Of a DNA stretch of 64,000 nucleotides, positions 1 to 13,008 are shown piece after piece. Under the pieces are notes generated by a model that searched no databases, had not been told where the DNA came from, and was given only the letters and a program-made list of their open reading frames with translations. The translations under genes were made by a program, and so were the position numbers. Where the stretch lies: positions 26,127,261 to 26,191,260 of the forward strand of contig CM022673.1 in assembly GCA_012295275.1 (NCBI GenBank), read 5' to 3'. Source of the DNA: Chrysomallon squamiferum. Lineage: Eukaryota > Mollusca > Gastropoda > Neomphalida > Peltospiridae. Every line of letters starts with the position of its first letter. Positions within the stretch are counted from its first letter, which is position 1.

Positions 1-1
1 T

Positions 2-241
2 GATCTGAAGAGTTGGGAAGAATCTGGAAAGTATCCGACTTGGAAGACCACAAAGCTGAAGAATAGTTCCCAGGATAGTTGCTTAAACCACAGAGCCCCT
101 CGGCGAGCACTGGTCCAGTGTGCAAAGAATCCATACTTGCAAAACCTACACAGATTTACAAATCAGCGCCGTGCAGTCATCAAGGAATCAGTTTCAAAAA
201 TATTTATAACGATTCCTCGTACTGAAGAAGTAATGATTTAA
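2..241 (+). CDS. 3' end of an unrecognised protein-coding gene (partial)
   Basis: A reading frame is open from the left edge of the window (frame starting at base 2) for 79 codons and ends in TAA at 239-241. The stretch is clearly richer in G+C than the DNA to its right, and an AATAAA lies 57 bases after the stop, which is the layout of a terminal coding exon followed by a short 3' UTR. The visible tail is basic and polar (for example KNPYLQNLHRF and NQRRAVIKESVSK) with no membrane segment and no motif I recognise. The gene would start left of the window, so no start codon is expected. An internal splice acceptor (for example after the CAG at about 67-69) cannot be excluded, in which case only part is exonic. 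I do not know the function. Confidence is moderate because it rests on openness, composition and the poly(A) signal only. Confidence 0.45.
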   Translation, partial: DLKSWEESGKYPTWKTTKLKNSSQDSCLNHRAPRRALVQCAKNPYLQNLHRFTNQRRAVIKESVSKIFITIPRTEEVMI

Positions 242-297
242 ATGACGTTTAGTAAATGCAGCAGTTGCTTCATGTACTTTTAAGTGTTTATTGACTC

Positions 298-303
298 AAT
301 AAA
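298..303 (+). terminator. poly(A) signal AATAAA of the left-edge gene
   Basis: A canonical AATAAA lies 57 bases after the TAA of the partial gene at 2-241. An A-rich then T-rich tract follows at 364-405. It fits a short 3' UTR ending near 320. Confidence 0.4.
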
Positions 304-1393
304 ACGTTCTGGATTCTCCAAAAGAGCTGACAAGAAATTTTGACCAAACATCATCGTCGTTGTAAAAAAAAAAAAAAAAAAAAAATAAAAGATTTTTTTT
401 TTTTTAAAAACAAAAGTCAACCCGTCATAAACTGAAGACGCCTGATAGCTAGCTGCATAGTCAAGTTACTACACTTGAAGCTGTCAAAGCGACGCGAAAA
501 CAAAGATGTCATGGCTAAATTTTTGTCGTGATTTTCCGACCCAATGCAAAAGGGTGTTATGACGACAACAATAACAGCAAATACTGATAAAACGCTTGCC
601 CCACCCCTGCCATTGTCGGCCAATTACGACTCGCCAATATTCGGGCCCGTTAATCCTGCGCCATATTGTTTCTGAAGATAATGAACCGCGGCCTTTTAGC
701 CTTTTCGTTCTGAGTACGTAAACTCTGAGTGTATAGACGCTACATGTTTGGACAGTTGAAACAAAAGAGAATGTGGGCACACGTTAAACATCTCAGCACC
801 CGGCTCTTTTGGAGAGCTGGAAGCTTCGTTAGTTTTGATTGCATAGTTGAATGGCCCTGGGTGGTTTCGACGTGTGAAGAACTGATCACTGTTTGTTTTC
901 TTCTTGTCTTCGTTGATTTGTCTTTTGTAAAGTAAAGACGCGAAAGTGTAACCGTCACAAGAAGTACTAGTTGTTACGTAAATAAAGCTAATGTCATTAA
1001 AGAAAGAAAAGAAAAATGAAACCAGCGCAGAAACTCTCGTTTATTACGTAAAGATTTCTCATCTCCTAACTCTGAAGTTAATCTTTCCTGGTTTTTTTAA
1101 ATTTCTAGAATCTATATGTATTAGATTGTATTAGATTAATAAATATTAATGAAAATTAAAATAAAACACCCTCAGTAAAGAAGATATTTTGGTAAAATTT
1201 ATGGCAAAAAAATCTGAGCAAGTTTGCAAATGATCGAAATTCAAAATTACCAGAAGTAGCTCTTTTTTTTTCACGCTGGTTATAGTTTAAAATGAACTCG
1301 AATCAATCAGTTATAATGGTTTGACAGATAATGTGAAGCAATATTATAAAAGTATTGAATTTTCTCGAGAAAAGTGATTTTCTGCGAATATGC

Positions 1394-1446
1394 TCTGAAA
1401 GAACTAGAGCTTTTGTTAGATCTGAAAGAACTAGACTTTTGTTAGG
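1394..1446. repeat. Two-copy 27-base tandem duplication
   Basis: Two adjacent copies begin TCTGAAAGAACTAGA at 1394 and at 1421. The second lacks one G of the first. Confidence 0.6.
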
Positions 1447-2668
1447 TCATTTTATTAGTCTCGCTAAAAGGACCAACTTGTTTAGAAAGAACTGATATCC
1501 TGATCTAACAAAGGAACCAAACGTTTGTAGGCTGATTTTATTATATTTATTTTTTTATTTTATTATTTTTATTTTATTATATTTATTGTTTATTTTATTA
1601 TAGTTTATTTTTTGTTTTATTGTATTTATATTTATTGTTTATTTTTTATTTTATTTATTTCGTTTTTTTATTATATTTTTGTTATTTTTATTATAATTAT
1701 TTTATATCTTATTTTATATTTTTATTTTTTTTATATTTATTTTTTATTTATTTTATATTTGTTTTTTTTTTTTAAATTTTATTTTTGTTTTTTAAACCGA
1801 GAGATTTATTTTTAAACCGCGAGATATACATCTTTTACTGAAATATGCTTCATCGTACTGAAAATATCGGTGAAAAATAAATAATAAAAGCGATTTAGCG
1901 TCTTTAATTTCCTTTATGGAACGCTATCTTCACACAGTATCTCACAGACCAGGTATTTAAAAAAAATATATATATATATATTTTAATAAATAATAAATCG
2001 AATCCAACCTAACTAAAGTCAGTCTAAAAAAAATATTACACACTAAAACCTATACACATCGTATAGTCACTTACAGCGATCATCCGTATCACCATTTACA
2101 TTCTTCTAAATCATCTAAACTAACATAAACTGACTGGCTTTAAAATGACAGTTTTAGACACTCCCGTTTGGACTGTTAATAAACGTAATAAAACAAAACA
2201 AAACAAAAAACCACTCAACAGTTAAATGTCTGTCTCAGGATTATGACGTGTATTTACTTATATTAATGTTGATTTGCTGATAATATATGGCACACATTTC
2301 CAGCCAGTGTCCTTCTTTGTTGTGTTCCAGTTGTTCTAAAACTCGATTTACATTGAAATTCAAAACAAAGAGGAAAATAGAATAAAATTGTAAAAAAAAA
2401 AAAAATGAAATAAAAAATAAAATAAAAAAAAAATGAATGAAATAAAAAATAAAATAAAAATAAAAATTAATTTAAATTAAATTAAATTAAATTAAATATG
2501 TAAATAAATAAATAATGAAAAACGTTTCTTGTAGCCTATACCTTAATTGTATAAATTACTAAATTAACTGTATATTTCCTGGTAAGTGTTCTAACAAATT
2601 AGTTTTAAGTAAACTTAACGTTTACTAATAATAACATATGACAATAAAAATAAATATCTCTTGTACGT

Positions 2669-2707
<39 letters not shown>

Positions 2708-2714
2708 TATTATT

Positions 2715-2770
<56 letters not shown>

Positions 2771-2772
2771 TT
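2669..2772. repeat. Compound (TAA)n-(TTA)n-(TTTA)n microsatellite
   Basis: An uninterrupted TAA run is followed by its reverse complement and then a TTTA run, so the block can fold back on itself. Confidence 0.9.
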
Positions 2773-4650
2773 ATTTTTATTAAATTTTTTAATATATATT
2801 TTATTAATAGACAAAACCTTCAAAGACTGAGGAAACTACAATTACAAAAAGATTCGTTCGATCAGTTTTTATATACAAAATAACATCTCCAAGCATTTTC
2901 ACGATCCTCTCATTTTAATGTTATCTTTTATTATTAACAAAGATTAGTCACAATCAAGATGCAAAAAAAGTTTCCTTGGAAATATGAAAATTATAGGAAT
3001 TTTGTTTATACAACCAAAAATTTTCCTTTTTAATCAGTATATATTTTTTACTGAAAGTTTTAAGTCCCAAATAAACTTACTGGAAAAATTCAGTATGAAG
3101 GACTATTAAATAAAATAATATTAACTGGAATGTGACGAATGACTGCTTTTAACAATGCAAAATGTTTAAATTGTATTAGGAGTGTTGATGAATTATTTAA
3201 ATAAATTTTGACCTAATTTTATTTTATAAGATTTAAAGTTAATTGTTTTGCTTTTTCACATTAGCTAATGCAAATTGTGCAGACTATTTCTGACATTCAA
3301 TTTTATATCATCTATAAGAATTAAACCCATACATTGTGCATATTTTTTCTTTAAAAATATTTCAACATTTAACATGAATTTTTTAAGTGAATTAACAATT
3401 TTCTAAAATTCTAACAAATTTTAATTTTTGGTCTTGAAGCTGTTACCTTAAATTAAAATTAAAATTATTATTATGTTTTTTATTTAGACTTTGAGAAGAA
3501 CCTCATAAAACCTTTGTATCCAACACAATCACTGAACAAAATTTTATTTCCAGTTTGTCTCTCTCATTCTCTCATATTTTTGCACACACACAGACACAGA
3601 GACAAAAAAACAACAAAAAATACAAAAAAAAAACAAACAACAACAACATTATAAATAAATAAAGAATCCAAGACAGTCAATCTGATGCATATTATTTACT
3701 TTTCTAAACTTGTGTGCATGAATCACAGAAATGTGACTTAACACCTTGGCGTAGAGAAAAAATTATAAATTACACAAAACACATCTTGACTAGTACATCT
3801 CACTCAGAATTTACACTTATTCAACAACTTTTACTCAGATCTGCAGATGCCCTTCACATCCATCAAACACTTTCATACTGAAGCACATACACAGATGCAT
3901 GTATACATACACATACACATATACATACACACGCACATAAACACAAAACAACACACTGAAAAATGAGTATATATAAAACACACTATGTTTTGCAGTAACA
4001 TAATAAGCCATACTCGTATTTGTTCTTTGTTCTGTGAAGAAAAAGACATATATATATATATATATTTTGTTTTAATCTTGATTGGGTAAAAAACAACAAA
4101 TAACTAAATTTAGCTTAGTGTGTAATTTGGATTGCACATTTAAAAAATTACTAATGATAATTAAAATAGAGAAGTGATACGGTATGATTTGATTAATTCT
4201 TTTCCCTATGACATCATTTAGAGAATATCTAGAACAATGACAACATCTTCATTTATCCATTTAGATGACCTAACATGCCTCTGTGTTTTAAAATTAAAAA
4301 TTTTTTTTTTTTCAAAATTTTTGATTAAAATTTGCAAATTAAAGAGTTTAAGTTTACCTCTGGTGGTTACCATATAAACAGCTTAAATATATTAAGTATA
4401 CTTTTAAGTTATTTCTACTCAGTTGTTGTGATACTGAAATAGTCATCTTTTATCTGACTAGATCATGTGATAGCAAAATGAGAAGCAAAACAATTCTTGA
4501 TAAACTGAGTAATTGCTTGCCATATGGACAGATCCTCAGTCTGTTAAGAATATTTTTAATAATTAATGGAAAGTATACAAAATACATTTAGACTATTTGT
4601 TAATACCACCGAAAGTAAACTTTAAATATATCAGTCATAATTCAATGATC

Positions 4651-4663
4651 AATAATAGTAGTA

Positions 4664-4701
<38 letters not shown>

Positions 4702-4711
4702 TAACAATAAA

Positions 4712-4751
<40 letters not shown>
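4651..4751. repeat. (AAT)n microsatellite with short AGT and AAC interruptions
   Basis: Direct reading of the sequence. The repeat lies just beyond the 3' end of the ORP gene. Confidence 0.9.
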
Positions 4752-4753
<2 letters not shown>

Positions 4754-4924
4754 GTTATTGACAAATTTAAAAAGCACACAAACCCTTTTAAAAAAAAATA
4801 TTAATAAAACCCTACCCACTCTATAAACAAAATAATAATTGTGATGAACAAACAAAACTTGTAAATGATATTTGATATAAATTAAAATTTATAAATGGCA
4901 CATCATTGTCTAATGCAGTGACAG

Positions 4925-4930
4925 TTTATT
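4925..4930 (-). terminator. Candidate proximal poly(A) signal of the ORP gene
   Basis: TTTATT on the plus strand reads AATAAA on the minus strand and lies about 37 bases beyond the ORP stop codon. In such AT-rich DNA the hexamer is common, so a longer 3' UTR using a more distal signal is equally possible. Confidence 0.3.
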
Positions 4931-4966
4931 TTAACAGCGTAACAACACAGTAAACATTGCACAGTA

Positions 4967-7900
4967 TCACGATGAAATCTCTTCTGTTTTCTTGTAGTAG
5001 CTTTTGTGTGTCCACTTCTCACCATCAAAATAGAAATACTGGAAAAAAACAAAACAACAACAAAAGAATTAGCATTAAAAAGTGTTTTTAACACCCACTT
5101 CATTAGAGGAAAAAATATTTGATAACGTATTCAATGATCTTTAATGTTGAACAAGACGTTTTTCATTTTAAAAATTATTGTTTAAAAAATGGTGCTGTTT
5201 TTCAACTACTTAAGAAATCTTAAATATGAGTAAGAATAATATTGTTTATATTAATGTTTGAATTCTCAGGTTTTTTTTTTTTTTTTAAATTACCTTTGTT
5301 GGGAATGGTGTATTTGTTTCCCTTCTATGTTTTTCTCCCTCTCTTTGTCTGTCTTCAAGCTGAAAAGATAAACATTTTATTTTCTTATAAAATTTAAATG
5401 GCCTGGTTTAACTTACTACTTACTTATTAAATCAAAAATAATGCATAATCAATTATTCTACCATCAGTAGCTTTGTTTAATTAATTTACCTGTAGAGTTA
5501 AAAATTATTTTAATACAAATGTCGATTCGAAAATGTGTTTCTGTATAATACTGTTTATCAAAGTAATCTTTGCAGATTAATATTTTATATTAACAAATCA
5601 AATTAATGACAGTTCGGTGTGTGATTCGAAAATGTGTTTCTGTATAAAGACTGTTTATCAAAGTAATCTTTGCAAATTAATATTTTATGTTAAATGAATC
5701 AAATTAACGACAATTCTGCATAAATACGTCATTTTTTAAAAACTGTAAGTGAAACAGGTAACAGAAAGGACTCCACAAAGAAACAAACGTTGAGAAAAAC
5801 GTACATATTTTTTGTGTTCTGTCGCTGTCATGACATCTCCGACTTTGAGAGCATTGGTAACATGCTGCCACAGACGCCTCGATTCAAACTCTCCCTGCTG
5901 CGTTATCGGCCGCACCCTCTTCCTCCAGATTGGCAACTCATTAACATTTATCATTTTTGTTTCATTCTAATAAAAAAACAATAATAATAATTTAAAAAAA
6001 AAATTAAATAAATAAATTTTCTTTTTAAATATTATCAAAAAATTAGTTATGAAAAGTGCAATATTTCTTAGATATGTATATAGTGAAATTCCATTTAACA
6101 ACAAGAAAAACCCACAGAAAAAAAGAAAATATTCAATTTTGATGTACTGTAATTACTGTTAAGTTACGGCAATTAATAATGATTAATAAATGTTGTAAGA
6201 CTAATCAAAAATTAATATTTGTAATTAGTAAATATTTTAAAAACTGCTAATCTTACATTTTTGTAGGTGAATTCCATAGCACTATTCCACTCTCCCATAA
6301 CTTTGCAAATTACTGCTCCACTGATCACATTTTTCACTTCCGCTGATACGCGATGGACCTTTCCTCCATAGAAAGGCTGTAAACAAAATTTAACACATTT
6401 CTTTTTGATATAATAATGTCACAAGACAGCAAATTTGCAGCTGCAATTAAAGAATGCAATACAGCAATGCTTTATAATAACAATAAATTGTACTGTATTT
6501 TATATACAAAGTTCAGAATTTTTCTTTTTAAAGATTTATAAAAAAACAACAACACAAAACTCAACTTTTTTTTATAATAAAAATGAAATAAAATAATAAT
6601 AAACAAGTGAAAAAATAATACATTATTATGTTTTTTAAAATTGAGATTATGCATACCTTTGTGTGAAAGATTACAGAAGCTGAATATCCTGTTTTTTCAC
6701 AGGTGATGCTGATCCTGTCCCCTAGCTCTACCCATGGGACTGTGAGTATGGATCTAGCGTAGGCACTTGGCAGAGTAAACACATATTCTTCATCATGTTC
6801 CAGTAGTTGCAGACACACTGAAACATGTTAAAAGACATTATTATCTCATTAGCACAAAACCCTCAAAATCTAAACTTTCTGTCAAAACCAACAGCATAAA
6901 TCACTTGATTATCAAGAGAATGATTCCGAATTATCTTTTTTTAATCTGTCAATGATTTTATAGATCCAAGACTGAGTATGTTTAACTAAAATCTTTAATG
7001 TACTTGATTTTACGTACATCAAAAAAAATCTTTAAAAAAATTAAAGAAGTAAAGAAATTTGCTTATATTTATTTCTTATTCATAATTGGAATTTACTGTT
7101 CACCATGGATTGTAGAACAGATACAAACTGACCTTTCCCAACCATAACAACCCCTATTGACATTCCCATGAACTTTGACTTGGTCCAAATCGATCCATTC
7201 ATCTTCATCTTCTTTTCAGGACACTCGAAGTAAAATGCAGAAACTGAATGCAAAAAAACCACAAAAAAACACAGAGGATTATTTACTATTAATTTACTTA
7301 TAAAGTCACAAACAGAATAAGAATACATTAAAAACTACTATTTTATTTGTCTTTGGAGAATGCAACATTCTCGTAACAATTATTAGAATGAATAATTCTT
7401 ACAGTTCATTTTGATGTCTTATTACCCAATTTTAAAAATTAAAACATTAACTTGTTTTTAGATTTTTAAATGTAATACATATGTAAAAAACGTGACAACT
7501 ACAGAACAGAGTCTGTGCAGATTTGTTCTGTGTATTTATAGAAATTTGAGAATATTACCTGGAGGATGATGGGATACCTGTTCGGCACAGTAGATGAGCT
7601 GGACTGGTTTATTATTGGCTATTTTATCAACATCTGTCCCTTCTTCGTCAGAACTGACAGCTGCTACAGGGACTCGCCATGAACAGTGAAATGTCTCGCC
7701 AATCACTGGGTTGTATGGCTTCTTGGCAACAGAACCCTGAAGTGAATTTAATATTTTTTAAAAATCAGAAGCATTGGTAAAAGTAAATTCTGCTTCTACA
7801 GCATAATTAAAGCATATAAAATGAGAGGAATAAATTAATTTGATGGTGCAGCATAATGAACATTTACAAAAATAAACAAATACTTTTTAGTAAATCAATG

Positions 7901-9683
7901 AAATACATTGTTTAAATTATCATTTTACTAAAAGTCCAGATTTCAAATATTTGCTAAATTATTTCAAAATGTAATGGATAATAAATATTTTGAAATGTGT
8001 TAAAAATCAAGAAAATCATCTGATATAATTCAAAGAAAGAAAATATATTTAAAACGTTATTCAACTGCAAATAAAACAAATTTTTTATAGTTAACTTTTT
8101 TATTTTTTTGTAAATCTGTTTATGAGAAAGAAGAAAATGTCAAACAACTATTTTTGTGTAAACAATAAAGAAAACTAATAAAAGAAAGAAAGAGAAAACA
8201 ATTTTTTTCATCAAAATAATAAACACGTTATTCCAAGCTGTGTACAATTTGTTTATAAAGAAATTAAGGTGGCAAACAATCATTGTAACAACAGCCTGTA
8301 TAATATAAACAGTAATGCCTTTAACAAAGAGGTTCCCAACTGAAGATAATTTACCTGTCTGCCTGCATGGAATGACGTCAGGTACCACTCAACTACAGCC
8401 AACATTCGAGCTTCAGCATCGTCTAAATCTGTGATTCTGAGAAAAATCAGGTGAAATATTGCTCACATTTTTATTAAAAAAATCTCTTCATTTAGTAACT
8501 TAATTTCAAAGATATAGAAAATTTATAACAATTAGAATATATTGGAGTATATTGCAGTTTGTTATAATGTTATCTGATTAACGTAATTCTACTTTTCAAG
8601 ATTTATGATTACTCGTGGGCTTATGAAAAACTAAGAGAGGTAATTCGTAATGTTTGTTCTTACTTAAGAAACATGTCTGGATGTGCCATGCAGTCTGCAA
8701 ACAGCTCCAGCAAAGAACGTTTTTCTAAGATGAATGTAGGTAAAACAACCTGAAATGAGAAGTATTTAAGAACCAGTTAAAAATCTTTTATATTTGAAGC
8801 AAATAATATCCAATCAAAGACAGTGCTGTAGTTTTACAAAACACATTTTCTTCATTTTGTTTTTTAAATTTTGCAAAAGGAAATAATTAAAGAAACTGGC
8901 TTTTATCAAGTTTCCTACTTATAGCTAAGTCCAAACCTTCATAGATTGAATTTTTAAAAATAGAAATACATTTCACCTATAATCTGAAAGCCTTAGTCTT
9001 AATAGAATATTTCAAAATGTAAAGAGAATGTACATATACCTAAATACAGTCTTACGAATTTCACTGAAAACTTTTCTTTCAACCCAGAATAACAGCTGAC
9101 ATTTCCAGAGATTACACATAATTGCAGACCAAATCAGACATCACAAATAAAACCTGAAAATTTCATAATCAGACACAATACCAGCAAACCTACCTGTTTA
9201 TACGTATTTCGCAGTGACACATATTATAGAGGTGTAACGTACCTTCGTCAAATCCATGCCCAGTTTGAGCTGTGAGAGGAGGTGAAGGATGACGCTCTTG
9301 TGCTCCTCCACCTCCCCCAGGTCAGAGTCTTTATACTCCTCCTCATCTGTCACCTCATCCTCAGTGTTCACAGCACCTGCAAATTATTGACACATTCGTC
9401 TAAATTACTACGAAATAAGTAAATTGAAAAAAAAAGAAGTTTCGGAATGTTTTCTAAATGTTAATGTAAAGATGGGACATTTTTGCAGCTTGATCAATAA
9501 TTTGTCTGTGTATTTCAGTAATTATGTACTTGGTATGTCACTCTGGAGTCACAGGTAATTTATAAAAATGATGTATGTGTGGCTTCATGTTACTATTTTA
9601 TTTCTGTCTAGACATTTAGCTTAGCTAATTGAAAAATACTGAGAATGTCAACATTATTCTCATTATGATGTTATTCGGTAAAG

Positions 9684-9715
<32 letters not shown>

Positions 9716-12193
9716 TAAAATAACAAAACATATATGTAAATGTAACAAAAATCAGGGATTTTAATATAACAACAATACAGCATGTAAATAACTTCATACC
9801 ATTAACGACAGTTTAAAATGTAACATACGACTATAAGAAATCATTAAAAAAACAGACAAACCTTCTGACTGTTGATCTTGAAAGGTGTAAGGGAGAGAAC
9901 TGGTTGAAGTAAAACTCTCTGAGGGCGAAGGCAGGTTAGTGTCCCCAGTTCTCCGATGAGGGAAATCTACGTACATACAGCTTGAACTGCAACACAATAT
10001 TATACTTCTAGTTGAGGCATCTATAAATTAAACACAATTTAAATAACCTTTAACATTACATACTAGATGTGTGCTCTGCAGACTGGTTAATATTTTGTTG
10101 TGGAAACAGTTTATCACTCCAATGATAACTCTTACTAGTAATGGCATCTTAAAATTTTGACAAAAACAATTTTCAAAAACCGTGTTCGATTGTCAAATTT
10201 GCTTTATTTATTTATTAAGAAAATGTGAAGGTATCTTCGAAACCTTCCTCATTTCCTCAATATGATGGATGAAGTTAAATGTGCTTATGTTCATAATTTT
10301 ATCTAAAGTTCTGCATTTTTGGAGTTCTCTCAGGCAACAGTAATAAAACTGTATGAGAACATGAAATGGCTTTAAATGATTCTTGATACTGTTTCCAAAT
10401 CTAATTAGATGCATTATTAATAGTGTGAAGAAAAAATACTTACAAATCTTGCTTAGGTTCAGCATGATGCATGGGAAGACTGTTATGTAACTGATCACCA
10501 ATCATCTGTGTAAATGAAAAATATAAATAAATAAAACTGCATTAATACATTTACTAGCTGTACAGAATATAATGAGTTTATCCCTTTTTTTAACATTTCT
10601 ATATTTGCAGTTTATATTATTTCAGAAATTAAAATATTTAATCTGGCATATGATGAATAATTAATCCTTTTGACATTTAATAACATATATACGTTTACAT
10701 GCATAATAATACAAACAATAATAAATATCTAATTAACTTAGAATGTACTGTTAATAGATATTTCAAAAAACGAATTTTCTTTCTTTTATTTCAAATATAT
10801 TAAACATTTCGTGATAAAGATCTCAAGTTTTTAGTCTTTAAATTCTGAAATTCATTCTAAATTGTTTGTTTTTTATTTCCTGAGTTTGTAAATATTTACC
10901 TGTCTGCTTTTAAGAAGAGATAAACACTGCTCTAAAGATTCCAGTGTGGCTGTTGATGTTGCTTTTAGAAGTAACAAATCCTAGAAAACAACAAAAGTGT
11001 CATTTAACCCCCAATATATTATAAGTAATATTCTGTGAGATTGTATGACAGACTTGGAATCCAAATGAAGGGGAAATGATCTAGAGGAAGACCAGCACAA
11101 TGATGGATGGATGAACTAGAGGAGTACTGGAAAGGAGCTATCTGGCAGAAGACAGTACAAGATAGGAAGTTGTATAAACAACATTCAGAGGCTTTCCACC
11201 CAATAACACAGCACAATGTATGACTGCATATTGATGACAAATGAAAAAGCAAGGACTTAAAGTAGTAACAAATTATAAATACATGTCTTTGAAAGAAAAC
11301 AATATGCACCACTGAATTGTAATTCTGATAAAAAAACCCAAAATATAATCCATATTTGTTCATTAAATTTATGATAAATACAAGTGAATTTTAAAATTTT
11401 GAAAATTCAAACACAAAGATGACAAGTTTAAGTTTTGATGTAGAAAAATGGTCACACCTTGACAGTGAGTTTTACCATTGATGGCTTTATTTTGCTAATC
11501 CAAGCTGAAGAAATATCAAAATAAAATTTAAATAATAATAAAATAACATCAATTTTAAAATTACATAAAAATTTTCTTGAAGTCTACTTACTGGATCTAA
11601 GGCTGTCAAATATTTGTTAGAATCGACGTAGGGTAAAACCTGAAAGAAAAAATAATAATAAAAAATAAATGGACTTTATATTTGGTAAAAAAAATAAAAA
11701 TAAAAATTCAGATTCTGAAAAACCTTCAAAATATTAAAAACTGAAATTCTAAATTAGATTTGATGACAAAAAAAAAAAAAAAAAAAAAAATTATCTACTG
11801 AAAATATATTATAAATATTAACAGATGAAATTCCAAAGCAGTCCATTTATTAAATGTTAAATTATACTGGAATCAGAGCATTTCTATTCTTAAAATGTTC
11901 TGCTTTATTCACACCACATAATCAATCAAAAAAGATTAATGCAGTAAACCAACCGAAATCTTTTCTCCTAGGTGTGTCAGATAATCTTCTGCTTCTTGTA
12001 AATATTCTTTCACTTGTTTGAATGGATCATGTTTTGCTAAAATTGGAGGTTTATGTTGAGACCTGTAATGTGAAGAAATATTTGAAACAATTCCAAAATA
12101 AACAACAATTTATTCATCAGAGAAAAAAAAAGGTAATTAATAAATATACATTTATCGAAAAATGCATTAAGCAAAAAAAAAAAAAAAACGTTT

Positions 12194-12237
<44 letters not shown>

Positions 12238-12977
12238 TTTGACACAATATTACATTTCTTTCAAAATGAGATGCAGTGTTGTGGCAACATATGTAAATAA
12301 ACATATTAACATAATTTATTAATAAATTCATCTTCATTTTCAATATACATTGTAAATGAATGGATTAAAGACAACCACTAATGCTGTTACACTGATAATG
12401 ATGAAAAAAATGAAACGAAAAAGGTTTTTCAACAACAACAAGATACTGAATTCAAAAAAAATAAAGTTTCAGACATTGGAAACAATTCTATTTTTTTGCT
12501 ATTATAAACTGATACATTTAACCCAAGTGCAAGATGCTGGATTAGTTGCATTAACTTCTCATTCAGTGACAGACTAACAGTGACACAAACCTCACTACGT
12601 GGATGTTTTCACTGGATCCAGTACGTAGCTGTTTGCGAGACATACTTTCCGCTCGGCGAACTGGAGCATTTTCCTTGTTTGGAGAAAAGCCAGAAGAATG
12701 AGAATCTCTGCGTATGACTGGAGGTGCATGCTACAACATAAATAACAGATACCGAGTATTCAAATGTGCATTCAACTTCTGTCAGCATGTCGTTTATTTT
12801 GCAAATCAAACACATATAGCATTATTAAAACTACAAGAAAATGTTACAGCCATTTAAGTTTAACTTGAGGAATAATTCGAGGTCTTTGTTTGAAAAATTG
12901 AAACAAAGGTTGATTTTTAAAAGATGAGTATTGAATATTAGTGTGTCTGTCTGTGTCTCTCTCTGTGTGTGTCTGTC

Positions 12978-13008
<31 letters not shown>

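Larger units (their letters stand above)
304..4924. other. Gene-poor AT-rich spacer downstream of the ORP gene
   Basis: I see no supported gene here. Bases 420-960 are noticeably richer in G+C and carry short overlapping open frames on both strands, but none has a convincing start, domain or splice sites. Bases 1540-1800 are almost pure T/A. Compound (TAA)n-(TTA)n-(TTTA)n repeats occupy about 2669-2772, short CA-rich tracts lie near 3585 and 3900-3950, and (AAT)n lies at 4651-4751. Some of the right-hand part may be a 3' UTR of the minus-strand ORP gene. Confidence 0.5.

Noticed and set aside
10208-11363. Minus-strand frames between ORP exons that look longer than the exons
   Set aside because: They are read-throughs of introns; the exon borders fixed by phase and family similarity are much shorter.
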